A DNA stretch of 64,000 bases from Alentia gelatinosa (lineage: Eukaryota; Annelida; Polychaeta; Phyllodocida; Polynoidae): assembly GCA_950022655.1 (NCBI GenBank), contig OX465583.1, positions 36,297,360 through 36,361,359 on the forward strand. Direction: 5' to 3'. A program made the position numbers and the translations under genes. Under the pieces are notes generated by a model, which saw only the letters and a list, made by a program, of their open reading frames with translations, had not been told where the DNA came from and did no database searches. Position 1 is the stretch's first letter; each line of letters opens with the position of its first letter. This document shows positions 45,050 to 57,659 of the stretch, piece after piece.

Positions 45050-46320
45050 CCAAAGAGTAGTACATCCGAATATCGCCAGGCCAGGGTGCTCAGTCTCTCA
45101 AACTAGTATCGCAAAGCTGGATATGGTTCTAGACGGACTACTGGCCAGTTATTTTCAGCTACACTGGTTCCCATTGAGGCAATGGTCCCTAATGACAGCT
45201 CCACTTGCACTGTAAGTTATAGTTATACTTTCAGGGCAATCTGCCAGCCGCCTGCTAGGGTACAGTGGGTATTACTAGACCTCTCCAATGCTATGGCTCA
45301 CAGACTGTTTGATAGTCAGTGCATGCAGAGCACTGTGAGTGGTGAGGCTGACAAACAATACAACATTATATGGCATATTTATTTAGTGTAAGTACATCAA
45401 TATTTCTACCGGATGATTTGACTTTGTTTTGCATGCTTTCTTATGATTCTATTTTCTTTTGTGTGTATTTTTAGAATAGAACCACCATGAAGCCAGATTT
45501 CATGATCAATTTGTTAAGCTATAAATTTTACCTAAGTATTTCTACTTTTAGAGCCTATATAACTACATAGAACAAAAGTATTTGGTTTGTGGCGTACCCC
45601 GAGTGATCATGTGTGTGATTTAACCCGACCAACCTCAATATCGTAGACAGGGGTTGTTTCCAAACTAACATATCCTAGCCTAGACTATCAACTAGGGGGT
45701 TCGCGAGCGGCTTCAATGAGACCTACGAGATCGTACCACCAGTTTTGGGCCAATATCCGTGCTATTCCAGTCATTGACTTTTAAGAAATCCAAGAGTGCA
45801 GTAACGTACCGCACGATGGCGTATATAACATGTAGAAATATAAAGCCTGCAGCATCTGTTGCTATGAAAAGGGGGTAGAAGGTTAAAGGCATGCAAGAAA
45901 TAACAAAGACTGTTCGACCTTGTTAACGTAAAGAAAATATACAATATATGGACACTTACCTAAACAATTCTGGTAGGAAATGAATGGGTATATAACACAT
46001 ACAGTACCACAGTTACCCTGATCACAATTTATTCCTCCTCCAGCAAACCTCCTCTAAGAGGAAGAGAGGAACCGGCCAGAGTGCAGGAGATCATTTTTAA
46101 CCACCACTGATCACAAGTCTCCCCCATATTGTTCCTTTGTTTTATCATTGTCATATTCAAATAACTATTTGATAAAAACAATCAGGATATCAATTTTAGT
46201 GAATTAAATGAATACTGCATAAATGCCAAGTTGATTGTGAAACTTATATTTTCTTTTTATTTCGCTGCTCTTCGGAACAATATACGTTTGGTATAAATGT
46301 TTTGACGCAGTAACCAAAAG
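45050..46320. other. Intergenic sequence, no gene recognised
   Basis: A 69-codon plus frame at 45,182-45,391 shows no domain. No repeats of note. Confidence 0.45.
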
Positions 46321-46430
46321 ACCTCTAATACATGTCATGTCAGTCCATCAGGTAAAACAATGTCCACCAGACTCGAACCAGAAGTCGGTAATATATGCAG
46401 GTTAACTCACTACCCACTTGGTCATATTGC
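46320..46430 (-). repeat. tRNA-related SINE head (minus strand)
   Basis: On the minus strand TGACCAAGTGGG (46,424-46,413) resembles a tRNA A box of the Ser/Leu type. GGTTCGAGTC (46,379-46,370) is a full match to the B box GWTCRANNC, 33 bases further on. The intervening bases do not fold as a good tRNA, so this is read as the RNA polymerase III promoter head of a SINE, not a functional tRNA gene. The 3' boundary is not defined. Confidence 0.5.
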
Positions 46431-46434
46431 CAAT

Positions 46435-47540
46435 CTCAATTTTAATGGCAAAATAAAACCCAACCGCTGACTGGTAGATGGTACGATATCTAGTGTCGCA
46501 GGAAAATGATTCAGCACAATTATCCAGATTTATGTGATATAGAGCAATGCAGTGTGAGCCTTCATCATCTTCATTGTTAAGCAATGTCAATGATTCGGCA
46601 TTCATTCTCAAGGGGGCAGCACTATTGTCTTTGTGGGAGCGATGCCATTACTGACACTCAAAGACTTTTGCCAATCCAATGAGTATTTGATAGAAGCGTG
46701 TATAGTTATTATGATTTTTTTTAAAGTATCATACCCAACTATTTCTCTTCCCCAAGGGAGACACTACAAAAGGAAAGTTGAACTGATATGGGTAAACCGG
46801 TACGGATCATTTGATGTTTAGAATGCAGAAAACACAATTGCTAAACTAAAAATGTAACCATGCTGTAATTCATCTTGGAATAAGCTAAAGAGTCAAGGGA
46901 GGAGAAGCTTTTACATTTAAACCAAGCAAGGGGTATCATGCTCATTTCATATGACTATAAAAAAAAGGAAAGCTCATTTGCAGAAATAGAGTAAATGACT
47001 GAACCATACATGAACCATTTCGGGCCATAGATATGGCTGATAATACGAACAGAAATTATGGAACTTTTAGCACTCGTGGAACCAAGGACGTCATGTGGCT
47101 GTTCTAACCTTTTTTATACCGCGCTATCATCTTTTAAACCAATTCTCAGCACAACAACCATTTTAATCGACAATTCCAAGCGCTAAAATACGGTTTGTAG
47201 TTGGCATTCGATATCTGACATCTCTTTTAGAACTGACAACAGCAGCTATGGCATCAGATTCTGCCACTAAAGGATCACAGACAGCATCACCAGTTAGCTA
47301 GGCTCAGGCTGTAGTATTTAAAGGGAATCAAATCAGTGATCAATAAAAGCGGATGAGAGGTAGGAATAGGTTAAATCAAGTTAGACAGATCGGTGAGGAA
47401 AAATATGAATAGCTTTGTGTATCTGATATCAGTGTCAAGCTCACTTCATTTGCCCTGTGAAACAATTTTCACATAACAGAGATGAGCGCTATGATATTTG
47501 GGTTTGTCACTATGCGTGATCGTATCCTAAAAACACTACA
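46435..47540. other. Intergenic sequence, no gene recognised
   Basis: Short frames only, no domain or repeat seen. Confidence 0.5.
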
Positions 47541-47544
47541 CCAT

Positions 47545-47830
47545 CGTGATTTGTTTGTTCGTTTGTTCGTTTGATTTAACGTCCAATTAAGCAAAGTTGC
47601 AGGTTCTCACAAGACTTTCTCAAGGTTCTTTTACACCACGAGGGTGGTGATCGAATCTATGTAATTAATTTAGGTAGAAACCTCACACCTACACATTTAC
47701 CGAGGTGAGAGTTCTTTTACTTCCCACACCACATAGACACGGTATGAGAAGGATTGGCCTTTGATATAGCAGTAAATCTACCACTGCTGGGGGTGAAGGA
47801 GAAAAGTGGCTGTCGTGAAATTGATTATAT
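47545..47830 (+). repeat. Possible mollusc-type dispersed repeat starting (GTTT)n-ATTTAACGTCC
   Basis: TTTGTTTGTTCGTTTGTTCG is followed by ATTTAACGTCCAATTAA. Widespread mollusc repeats open with GTTTG runs and then a TTTAACGTCC word (family knowledge, recalled). A B-box-like GATCGAATC lies at about 47,649-47,657. The end is not clear and no second copy is in the window. Confidence 0.35.
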
Positions 47831-47834
47831 ATTA

Positions 47835-50800
47835 ATCATGTACATGCCGTGTTGATTGGCTGACATAATTGGGAATTGTCTATATATTGATTTATTTGTC
47901 TATTTGTGATTATACCGATATTTCTAGTAGCCTACATGAATGGTTCAGTTCCACAAGTGTTACACTGCCTTCCGACAGCCATGCTGTGGTTAAGGACGAT
48001 CCAAAGATTCTCTTTGCGTACACAGTTGGTTTCAGTAAAAATGTGAAACTGTCAGAGGACAGCAAAATCGCCTGCGGTAAATTCAATCGAATTTGAAAAA
48101 TAACAATTTGATGCGTTTTGCAACCATGTCAGATGTGCCCACTGCCTCCTGGGCTTGGATTTAATAATTCTGCAGACATAATTATTCTCATTTCTCAATC
48201 TTTTGTCAATTTCACTAATGCATAAACTATTTGTGAAAGGATTAAACCACAAATGATGAAAGGCATAAGCCCACTAGGCACATCTGGTGATATTCATTAA
48301 GCTGTGCACTTCAAAGATATAGTTGGGCATACTTTATGGCACTTTAAGACATTTATCCATGCAATAGTTAATCTCTCTAGGCTTACCATTTTACACAAAC
48401 ATCTCCTAATCTTCCATTCACGGTATTGCATACCCCTATTACATATCACGATGATCGACGCATAATATATATGCAAACTGGCATAGGCACTATATTTTTC
48501 ATCGTCTATTTATCAAATGTCTCCGTCTCGATGTAGCATTTTTATGATCAAACTTTTACCTTGCTCCCAACAATACTTCTATACGCGCCAACCACCAATA
48601 TGAGCTCATATTTCTGCTGATGATGACAAACAACCTTAATTCAATACATCCGTTATACAATAAGTGATGTGGTCTCTTTTCTACTTTATTGATTTGCCAA
48701 TGTGTAAGTCTATTCAAGAGAGATTCAAAAGAGAGATTTTGCCTGTAACTGATGTAATTTGATATTTTCATGATTGCCTGCTGAACTCTTCAAATACTTC
48801 GTCAAACCTCATAACTTTGCTCGTCTCTATTACCATGCACCTTCAAGCCCCATTCGCCCCATTATATAACGTAAGCAATATCGGGCCCTAATCGCTATAC
48901 GTCTTATGATATCTATTCATTTATAACCATCCTTTTAGTAAAATGCTTCTTGCAATAGTAAAATGCATCTTGCTCAGGAAATTGCATTTCATTGTGAACA
49001 TGAATAATACATCTATTCCCTTTTATGACAGGACCAGGGAGTGGTAAAATGTTCGATCATCAATTATTAAATAACCTCGTCCTTTCCAGGTGCGGTAGCA
49101 GGTGCACGTAATTAACTTGCTTCATTAAAAGGAAACTCATGAGATGAAAATAACTTGGTCCATACTCCATCGAGTTTGGCTGCAGAGTAATTCAGGAAGC
49201 GAAGCTAAGAGAATTTCGTAGAGGTCAAACAAGATGGAGTGTGAACCAAGTTATTTACATCGAGTGGATTTCTGATTCTACCTCACCGGATATACATAAT
49301 CAGAAACAATATTAATCAATAAAAGAACTCATACAATTAGCCATTGAATATTGGGTGTAATACCTTCACGGCCGTGGAGTATGAGTTCTTAATGTTAAGC
49401 CAAAGTAAGAAAAAAATACCGGGGTGAGATAATGCCTGATACTTTACCGCCTCTATCGTAACAGCATATGTGTTGACTCTTGAGAAAATTGATGGTTTTA
49501 CGGCATATTTAAAGTCATCTGACTTTTTTTCTGTGGTGATAAAGGGAGAATCCCTATGAACTATCATTATGATAGTGTTTGTCATAAGTTCTGAAAGCCT
49601 TTAAAAATACAAGTAGTATCAGCCGAGATAGATGACACTCTAGCAACAAGAGGTAGGTGAACATCCGTCTTTGATGGAACAGTGTAGAAGTGAGAAGTAG
49701 GCAAAAAAGATATATGATAACGTCTCACAACAGTCTCACAGCAGTCTCACAACAGTCTCACAATAGTCTAACAATAAATATTTGTCAATTATCATAGTAG
49801 ATATGCTATAATGTAACATTTCTGCATGTATAATTCAATATCATATATTAATTTCTGAATATCTGTTTCTCCTTAATTGTTGGAGATGCCAAGGACTATT
49901 TCCAATCTCTGCATATTAGGGTATCACAAACTGTTTGGTTTTGAATGCAAGTTGGGACAAAGCCATAGAATATTTCAATTTTAAAAGCACATTTAGTTAT
50001 AAAATCTTACTAGATAGTTGCAAAAAGTTGATACCTTCTTTAATTTTTTATAGCATTTTTAAGCAGTTATTTGGTGTTCTTTTTCTTATTCATATATGTA
50101 GGGTCTCACATTAAAGCTTCACTTGGCCAACCCTACCGAAAGGTTGTGTTCAAGTCATAGACACATCACTACTTTATGATTGCGTCAATACTCACAGAGC
50201 CATAGACCTTCCACTCTGCTTCCTGTGCCTCCTTGGATTGGTAAGTGCTAGAACTGTGACAAATCTGCTGGGAGGGAATTGACAAGGTCTGTCTGGGATC
50301 TGGCCTGTCCACTCACCCAGTAGAGGTTTAGTTCATTGTGATGTATGTATTGAGAATAACACAGAGTGCTTTCTAACAGGTCCTCACTCTATATAGTGGT
50401 TAAGACTCAATTGTTTGAACTGCTCCCCAGCAATTGAACTGCCTCCTGTCTTCATTTGCACTGACCCCCAATAGGGCATATAAGCAGCAGATGTCCATTT
50501 AGGACTCACTTGGAACCCAGACCCCAAGGCGTCAACATCTCCAGACTGCTGAGCATTAACACTACTACAGTGAGGAGGCTGGAAGATCATTGCACACTAG
50601 GCTACAGAGGCCTTTACTGAGGATAGGGCTTTTCCACAAGCTGCTATCACCCCAGCACAGGAGGTACAGGGATTGATGGCTGCTACCACCATATGCCACT
50701 GCTTCGGATCATCTATATCAACAAGGTCAGGAGACATTAAACATAACAGAAAGTGAAAGACTGTGTGTACTGCTATGGCCAAGAGGACTTGTATCATATG

Positions 50801-51765
50801 AACTCTACAGAAGTGAGTGTGATTCTGTGTTAACGAGATTTATTTTATGTAACTGTATACTTTGTTATGACATCTGTTATAAATACATATCTGTGTATGG
50901 TTATCAGTCTTCTTCATTAAGTATGGAAGATATTCCAAATTCTCTTTTCTTGTCACTGTGTTAGCTAGTCTATAAGATTAGGCCTTAGCTACTTTACGTG
51001 ACATCATGCATTGTAGTCAGTGAGAGATTCCCCTATTCTACAACCTTGTGTAAAGCATCAGCAAGGAGAGTGACCGATCAGTGTTGGACACACCATCTTT
51101 GAATGGCCTGTCAAGCCTCAGAATGGTTTGCAGGGAATCCCCACAGTGCCTTATCAAAGCAGATGACAATATCAGAGCTCAAGCAGTTCAGTATCTGTGT
51201 GACCTGCAGCCTGTCTTCGCCTCCCGAATGCGGAGAGTGATATAAAATGATAGAGTGATTCCATTGAGCCTGTCGTCCACTTCTATGCACAGGCTGTTCC
51301 GTCACCGATCTAACGTGACTTTGACTATGAACATGACATATCATAATGAGGTTTATCAACATGACATATCATAACCTGCTTATGCTTCATGCCACAAATG
51401 ACAGCGTAGGACCATAATCATATATGTTTTAAAATAGGAGAATAATTACGAACTTTCAGTTGGGCCATAGGGGATCATCACAGCTAAATGTTTACACTAC
51501 GCATGGGTGTGCCTTCAAGTATCGGTAGTTAAAAAATGGTTAATATTGATTTGTACATATAGTGCTATATAGGGGAATGTCACACCAGAATAATAAGAAA
51601 TTGTGAAAATAGATCATCATTCTAATTAAATTCAATAAGACCCAAGCGCTATTAAGATTAAGATTATTTTATAGCTAAATTGTTTGACGGTGTTGGATAA
51701 TGGTGGAAGTGAACTAGATACCCTTTCATTTTACGGTGTCAGATTAAATACTGCGTCCCTCACAC
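47835..51765. other. Long intergenic stretch with a degenerate higher-GC part
   Basis: No gene accepted. 49,721-49,775 is a small tandem array (separate entry). From about 50,160 to 51,420 the GC content rises. Several minus-strand frames (50,384-50,590, 50,597-50,797, 51,111-51,362) follow each other in a way that could be a decayed coding region or transposon, but no motif identifies it. Confidence 0.4.
49721..49775 (+). repeat. 11-bp tandem repeat, five copies
   Basis: Five head-to-tail copies of AGTCTCACAAC with one or two changes each. Confidence 0.85.
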
Positions 51766-51769
51766 TGGA

Positions 51770-52030
51770 TTACAGACGATACAATCACAGTAATTAGCAG
51801 AGACCAGAATTAATCGTAGATAAAGCCGCCCCCTGATTCACCAACAACTAACCCACCCTGAGGGCCATTAGGCAGGAGTTGTATACCGCCCTCCATTTGA
51901 GGCCTTTTAGGGGAAGGATTTATTAATCACCTGAGGCATGGATCCATTTTGTGGTCTACTAATTAGTATTGCACCTTTGATCAGCAACGCGTGGGTGTGA
52001 TGGGACAGAGTGTATAAGATTTTAACGGCC
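51770..52030. promoter_or_regulatory. Putative enhancer-like island with homeodomain sites
   Basis: TAATTAGC (51,791-51,798), TTAATCG (about 51,810), ATTAATCACCTGA (about 51,922) and TAATTAG (about 51,960) are spread over a GC-mixed, non-repetitive stretch. This resembles conserved non-coding elements near developmental genes, but conservation cannot be tested here. Confidence 0.3.
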
Positions 52031-52034
52031 TATT

Positions 52035-53615
52035 TGGTGTAGGGATGGTGGTTATGGTCCAGTGAATTGCTCCGCGGTCTTTCATTATGGAGGTAAAACT
52101 ATTGGTTGTTGGTGGAAAAAGCCCCAAAATTCAAAATATAGAAGTCAGAATTTCATGGTTTATGTTAGAATAAGTATTACCTTTGTGTATTTGAGGACAT
52201 CATATTTCTTTTATATTCAGGCTCATGTTATATGAATATAATATGATAAAACGAAAATACACGGCAGATGTCTTAGATTAGATGATGTCTCATGAATGTT
52301 CCTTAAAAGCATTAGCAAATAGTCTTGAGGCAGCAGATCTGGCAGAAAATTGAAAACACGCGTTGGAACTCATGGGAATCAGGGTGAATGTTTTAAAACT
52401 GACATTCACCTGTTTTCTCAAAGCCAAGCTCACGAACATTTCCTACTCATGATTTGCCAAACCTTATATTTCTAAATGGGAATGACTGTCGCATTTTGAA
52501 ATGTCACTTACATATTTTACCTGATTTTTTGTCTTCTCAATCAAATTTCAACGCAGACACATCATTTCATCACCAATTGGACTTCCTTTAAGGAATTGTA
52601 AATCGTAAATGCTGAGGGGTTCATACAAACATCCTTACCCTAATATGAAAGTCTATTGAATTGTTGAAATTATCACATTATAATTTTCTTGTTTTGTTTG
52701 AACTGAGCACTGCATGAAGATTTCAGTTTGAATATGTCTATTTTCCGAGTCTTCAGGTGTAAATAATTTTGTCCTATTTGGCATCTTATATACGCCTGAT
52801 TCTATATGTATACCGAGAGCACTAGGCCATTTGGAGTTATGCATGTTTACACAATTATCCAATCATTCCATTATCTGCTCTTAGGGGACACCACTGTTGA
52901 TTTTATCTCATTTCCCAATAGTCATCAAAGTTCATGGTATATGGAAAATCCACTGCTATGTCATCAATTTTAATTATAAAATCTTTCTAAAACCCTATTC
53001 AGTATCTTTTGATTAATTACGTACAATAACCCCAGCATTCAGTTGGTGTTATATTTCAATAGATCTTACTTTCAAAACACCATTGTTTGTATGGCTCAGG
53101 ATAGGTATGTTTATAGGGCACAAGCATACACTTGACTGTATCAGGAGACTGTGGTTATAGACATGGGATTGTGCTTGGGCTACAGGTGGGAATCGGAATC
53201 AGGAACTAGAGCATTTGTATTTGTGCAGGGGTACAGGGAGTGTATGAAGAGACTGGTAAGCAGATGGTGGCGGACGAGTCTGTGGAACGGTGGCAGCAGC
53301 GGCGGCAGTAGCAGTGGTTGGGAAGGTGACTGAGGAGAAAGGGAGGTGGGGGCCAGTTGGACAGGTAGACAGGTAGCGCCAGGGTTTAAGGGGAGTGGGT
53401 AAACCTTTTTTGTATCAATATGTATACACCAAACATAAGAGGTATACAACCAGCGTATACATAACGCACACACTTTGTTTTCATTCATATACTCTGGGTG
53501 GCAAAAACAGCTATTACTTTTATTTTTATCCAGAGAAAAAATAGGATTAAGCACGCATAAGCCACGTACAATACATAAGGACAAAAATAAAAGATAATGA
53601 GTAGCTGACAGGTCA
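52035..53615. other. Intergenic sequence, no gene accepted
   Basis: A 134-codon minus frame at 53,180-53,584 runs through a GGC/CAG-rich patch (53,270-53,320 on the plus strand) and is Pro/Leu-rich for that reason. It has no recognisable domain. The rest shows nothing. Confidence 0.4.
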
Positions 53616-53621
53616 AATGAC

Positions 53622-53790
53622 TTTATTCTAAGATGATAGGTTCCTGAAGCATTTTACTTTTCACTGTTGTATACGCCTCTGTTCGCGTCAACTCGCCGAG
53701 CAATATACCGATAATCGAATCGACGTAATCCGTCCACCATTTTGTTTTTGCCCGTGAGTACCCACTGCGCATGCGTTGTAATACGCTCAC
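53622..53790 (-). promoter_or_regulatory. Candidate small promoter and first exon (NRF1- and YY1-like sites)
   Basis: On the minus strand the NRF1-like palindrome TGCGCATGCG (53,775-53,766) is followed 25 bases later by ACAAAATGGTGG, a YY1-like start element. Its ATG (53,740-53,738) opens a CpG-rich 28-codon frame beginning MVDGLRRFDYRYIARR. The frame ends at a TAA overlapping a possible splice donor (GAAAA|GTAAAA at 53,657). An AATAAA follows at about 53,627-53,622. So this is either a first exon whose partner was not found or a very short intronless transcript. A longer frame on the same strand in another phase (to 53,820) is less CpG-rich at its start. Confidence 0.3.
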
Positions 53791-53829
53791 ACTGTGAACA
53801 TATGGGCTCATACGCTCCACCCTTGCCGA

Positions 53830-54560
53830 ATTATATGATTAATATATGCCTATCAGCCCGTAATCTTTGATTTCTCACTTCCCCAGGAGTTGGGTGTCCT
53901 GCCCCATAATCCACTCTTCTCCGCGTTTTTGAGATATCTTGGTGATTTATGAGGTTTAAGCACATCAGGGATCCTATCAGGTTCACGAGCATTGTACCGA
54001 GTACGATCTCTTCTCTAGGCACACAAAAACTATGTTGTATATGCCGCCTACGCAGGCACCCAATGCAGGGGCGTATACATATATAAACATGTAGATAAAC
54101 ATCGTATATGTGTGTATATGTGGTGGTGTATAGATGAGTAAAACACAATTTTCATGCGATGTATATAAATTATTGGCATATTAATCAGGGTAATGGCAAG
54201 AACGAAGGGAATGAAACCTTTGCTCTCAAGAAGTATGGTATTTTGAAATCATACCTACCGACTCTGGATTCTAGTTCCACAAATTTAGTGTCAAAAACTA
54301 AGAAGCCATTCAGTGATAGTAGAAAAAGCAAAACAGATTGATATTAACTACTAATGTGGGAAATATCTCTACAATCCGCAGATTAAACTCTAGCATTCCG
54401 GGATAATTTAAATCAAACATTACAAAGCTTCTGTGTTGATAAATCAATTCAACTAGATTTTCCAATTTCCACCAGTTCCAATATTAGGGGAATATTGATT
54501 TCTGTGGGCATTGCTGTTTTGCTAATCGCAATTCAGTCTGACGGGGCGCATCTGCGATTC
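53830..54560. other. Intergenic sequence, no gene recognised
   Basis: A 105-codon minus frame at 53,831-54,148 starts in a TATG/TACA-rich simple patch and shows no domain. Confidence 0.45.
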
Positions 54561-54572
54561 CAGGGCACACAC

Positions 54573-54643
54573 GTTACGTAAACACGTGCACGGTACGCAA
54601 ACACGTTACGCAAACACATTGGGCAAACACATTACGCAAATAC
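54573..54643 (+). repeat. 13-bp tandem repeat with C/EBP / PAR-bZIP-like cores
   Basis: Five copies of GTTACGCAAACAC (54,573, 54,592, 54,605, 54,618, 54,631), with a 6-base spacer after the first. Four of the five keep the TTACGYAA or GTACGCAA type core. TTACGTAA and TTACGCAA are classic PAR-bZIP and C/EBP binding words, so this may be a homotypic binding cluster or simply a small minisatellite. Confidence 0.8.
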
Positions 54644-54649
54644 GTTTGG

Positions 54650-55640
54650 AGAAATTAGTGGTCAGACTGTGATTGGGTACCTTCACTTTACACAGCGTTT
54701 GTATGCCAATTCTCTTGACATTGGAAAGGGTTTGGAAAATATTGGTGGAAACTTAGTCAAATAGTACTACGGAATACACAATGCGGCCTAAATATCATAT
54801 ATCAAATTATGATAAGTGTTCAACAATGGAATGTTGTAATATTGAGAAACGCTTTTCATATATATGTATTCGATAAGGCTACAACCAATTGAAGGCAACG
54901 GTTTAAGATTTATTGGATGTTCAAATAGTGTTCCTGTATTGTTGTAACCATTCGCTGTTCTTGTCTACCATAGTCCCTTTGGCCTATTTACAGTTCCCTC
55001 GTATCGCAATAATAAAAAGAGAATAATATTTCCATAAAAACCATAATGATCACAATAAATAAAACATTTCAAAATCAAATCAATACCACAAATCGAATGC
55101 AGGACTGAGGGAGGCTCTTGAATAAAATAAAAGCATTTCTTCAAATGATTATGTCCGCTCGTGTGTGGAGGTATGGCTTGCTGATTCAGAGGACTTTGGC
55201 CAAAATATAGATTGCAATAAAAATAAGCACGTCTCGTATCCATCAATTCCCAGGATCTGGCCAGGGCAGACCAAGATTCAATATTCTCCGGGTCTTATAA
55301 GGAAATAAAACATATTGTTTGGCAAAAACACTAGTTGCCTTAATACTATTATGTACATATGATGTATTACCATTTACACATGGCGAGTATGAAAATAATT
55401 ATGATCAATTAGCAAGAAAGCTGTAGAATGATATCGAATCAATGTTTCGTTGTTGATGAAACACTGTAACACTTAATTCAATTGTGCTGTTTGTCTAAAA
55501 GAACCTCCAGGTTCAGATTATTGTAAATGCATTTTGACCGTGTCCTTTACAAACTCAGGATTTTGAATTTAAGTGCTGGAGTGGTCTTGAAGAGTAATAA
55601 ATTATTGCATATTTAGTTATACAGGCATTGAGATAATTAG
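54650..55640. other. AT-rich intergenic sequence, no gene recognised
   Basis: A 93-codon minus frame at 54,965-55,246 has no recognisable feature. Nothing else is seen. Confidence 0.5.
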
Positions 55641-55644
55641 TAGA

Positions 55645-56243
55645 AACTGAACGAGAGTCAGACTTGTCAGTGTTTATGCCACGACGGGCAGGTCGTGTAT
55701 TACTACACGAAGCGATAGCTGAGCGTAGTGAGGAACAGACCTGACCAGAGTGGCATAGACACTGACAAGTCTAACTCGAGTTCGGTTTCGTATTTATCCT
55801 ACCCCGTCTCCAGGATTTTAGAATATTAGAAAATATGGGAACACTCACCAATTTTGGAATATCCGGCAATAGACTGGAAATTACGACGTCAAACTTAGAT
55901 TTGTATGATAAAGTAGATTACGTCTACTTTAGAAGTAGATTGCTTAGGCAGCATGGAATTCTACAACACACACCCATTTCGTTTTTGATGTATATATCAA
56001 AAATCACATATGGGGTGGGGCTGGTTTCATAAATCATTCCCAATACTCTCTATCATGTTAGCAAACATTTAAATGGGCGCCTTCAGTGCAACCGGAACTT
56101 TTTCATAGTAGCTCACAATCTGATCGCTGATTGGTCCATTTTGTTATGCCCCATGTGGCATAAAACACACTTTATGTCATGGCATGCCACATAAAATTAG
56201 CCAATGTTAAGCATATGGTGTTTTTTATTAGGGGTAGGATAAA
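55645..56243. mobile_element. Foldback element joined to a TTTATCCTACCCC-bounded unit
   Basis: A 38-base arm at 55,645-55,682 (with GACTTGTCAGTGTTTATGCC) pairs inverted with 55,750-55,787 (GTGGCATAGACACTGACAAG...). Inside lies the smaller hairpin TCGTGT-ATTACT-ACACGA. Directly after it TTTATCCTACCCC (55,793-55,805) is matched perfectly inverted by GGGGTAGGATAAA (56,231-56,243), enclosing 425 bp with a GTGGCAT...ATGCCAC palindrome. The same boundary words occur around the unit at 1,210-1,339, so both belong to one foldback family. Confidence 0.65.
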
Positions 56244-56249
56244 GAGGTA

Positions 56250-57495
56250 AGGCTCAGGCTGCTGCGTAACCATTGCTAAAAGCACATTGGATGTACAAAT
56301 TATTATCAATAAAACTAATCTACATTACGAAAGAACTCAATATCTATCAATGTTTCTATTCAATATATGTGAAAAGAGAAAGAGCCACTGAGGTTCTTCG
56401 CTGAAACCCAGTGTTTTGCAGTAGCGTACTACGACCCTGCGTTGAATATCAAAGTAGAGACTTATTGTTGAAAGCATACTGCAGCAGTCGTAAATTAAGT
56501 CGAAATAAAATAGAAAATCACCATCGATACATTTCTGGAGAGATTCCATTAACGCAGGCAAGATCTATTGTCTAACAGGTTTTGGCTTTTACTGGAATTG
56601 CCCATAATGTGAGTTTAAATGAGAAAATTAATCGTTCTATTTCCAAAGATTTATCTCAACATCAGCCTTATTCACCTGTGTAAATATCTAAAGCAGCAAT
56701 CTTTACCACAATAATGTATGAATTCTGAATTTACTGATCCCTTTGTCAATAATTAAAGGAACGTGAGTTGCAGAAAGTAAAACTTTCCTCTTGGATGAAT
56801 ACTTGCCTCAAAGTCCTAATAGCTAATCGACGTTCAGATCTAAAATGGAAGATGTCCGAAGGATTGAAATTTGAACCGCCGCAGCTTTCATTCGAGTTTA
56901 TTTTTATTGGGATTATTGCTAATCATTGAAGTTAAGTATTGCTCTCAATAGGACTAATTGATCATGCGGTATTACGCCATTAGCTGGCTTGTTGCCCACT
57001 CACCCAAGGGTGAAATGAAAACTAAAGAAAGCCCCAATCATGCCAGTCTGCATCCCATTTGAGAATTGATGTAAATGCACACGTTTAGAAATTGCATCAC
57101 CTATATGGTATACTGTCATGCATAGCAACATGTCTTAAGTTTCAATGTCATAAATGTACCTAGATTTAATCTTCGACACTAGTCGGCGATAGTATTCCCG
57201 GATAACACAGTACACAAAACACTGAAGACTACAAAATATGCCCACTTGACCAGCAATGATGCATAGTCCGCAGAGTAATATGCACGTTTTACAGAAATAG
57301 TTGAAGAGACAGAAAGATGATCATAGCCCAGGAACAGGTTATGCACATTATTCAGAAGTATTTGAACTACGCTTAATTCTTTTTGTAGAATGAGCCATGC
57401 ACCTACATGTGCCCTACCCGAGCCCGATCTCCCGATGCTGAATTTCTCTGGGGTTGATTTAGTGAAGGTCGAGTGCAGTGACAAGATGTGATAAG
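56250..57495. other. Intergenic sequence, no gene recognised
   Basis: A 101-codon minus frame at 57,179-57,484 and shorter ones lack any recognisable feature. Confidence 0.45.
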
Positions 57496-57499
57496 AATT

Positions 57500-57655
57500 C
57501 AGTCAATGCTGCTTTCGCCGTATTAACAGCCCGGGTCTCATGATGAAGCTGTAAGGTGAGGATGATCAGAAACCCGTTTGGCGCACCAGAAGGGTGGGAG
57601 TCGAACCCCAGTGCCAGGATCTGAGTTACTGACAACAGACTGCGGCACCTTATAT
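57500..57655 (-). repeat. tRNA-derived SINE (minus strand)
   Basis: On the minus strand TGCCGCAGTCTG (57,647-57,636) is one base off the A-box consensus, and GGTTCGACTCC (57,607-57,597) is a perfect B box. The spacing of about 28 bases is proper for a tRNA-type promoter. The sequence after the B box (CACCCTTCTGG onward) is not tRNA-like and would be the SINE body. The tRNA part does not fold with convincing stems, which argues against a working tRNA gene. The 3' end is not defined. Confidence 0.6.
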
Positions 57656-57659
57656 CAAA

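Noticed and set aside
49721..49775. CRISPR-like array
   Set aside because: Units are 11 bp head-to-tail without spacers, and the genome is animal-like; it is a small minisatellite.
53180..53584. 134-codon minus frame with a Pro/Leu-rich middle
   Set aside because: Its openness comes from a GGC/CAG-rich patch; the rest shows no coding sign.
57597..57647. Functional tRNA gene
   Set aside because: A and B boxes are good, but I could not pair convincing acceptor and anticodon stems, and the following sequence is not tRNA-like; a SINE head fits better.
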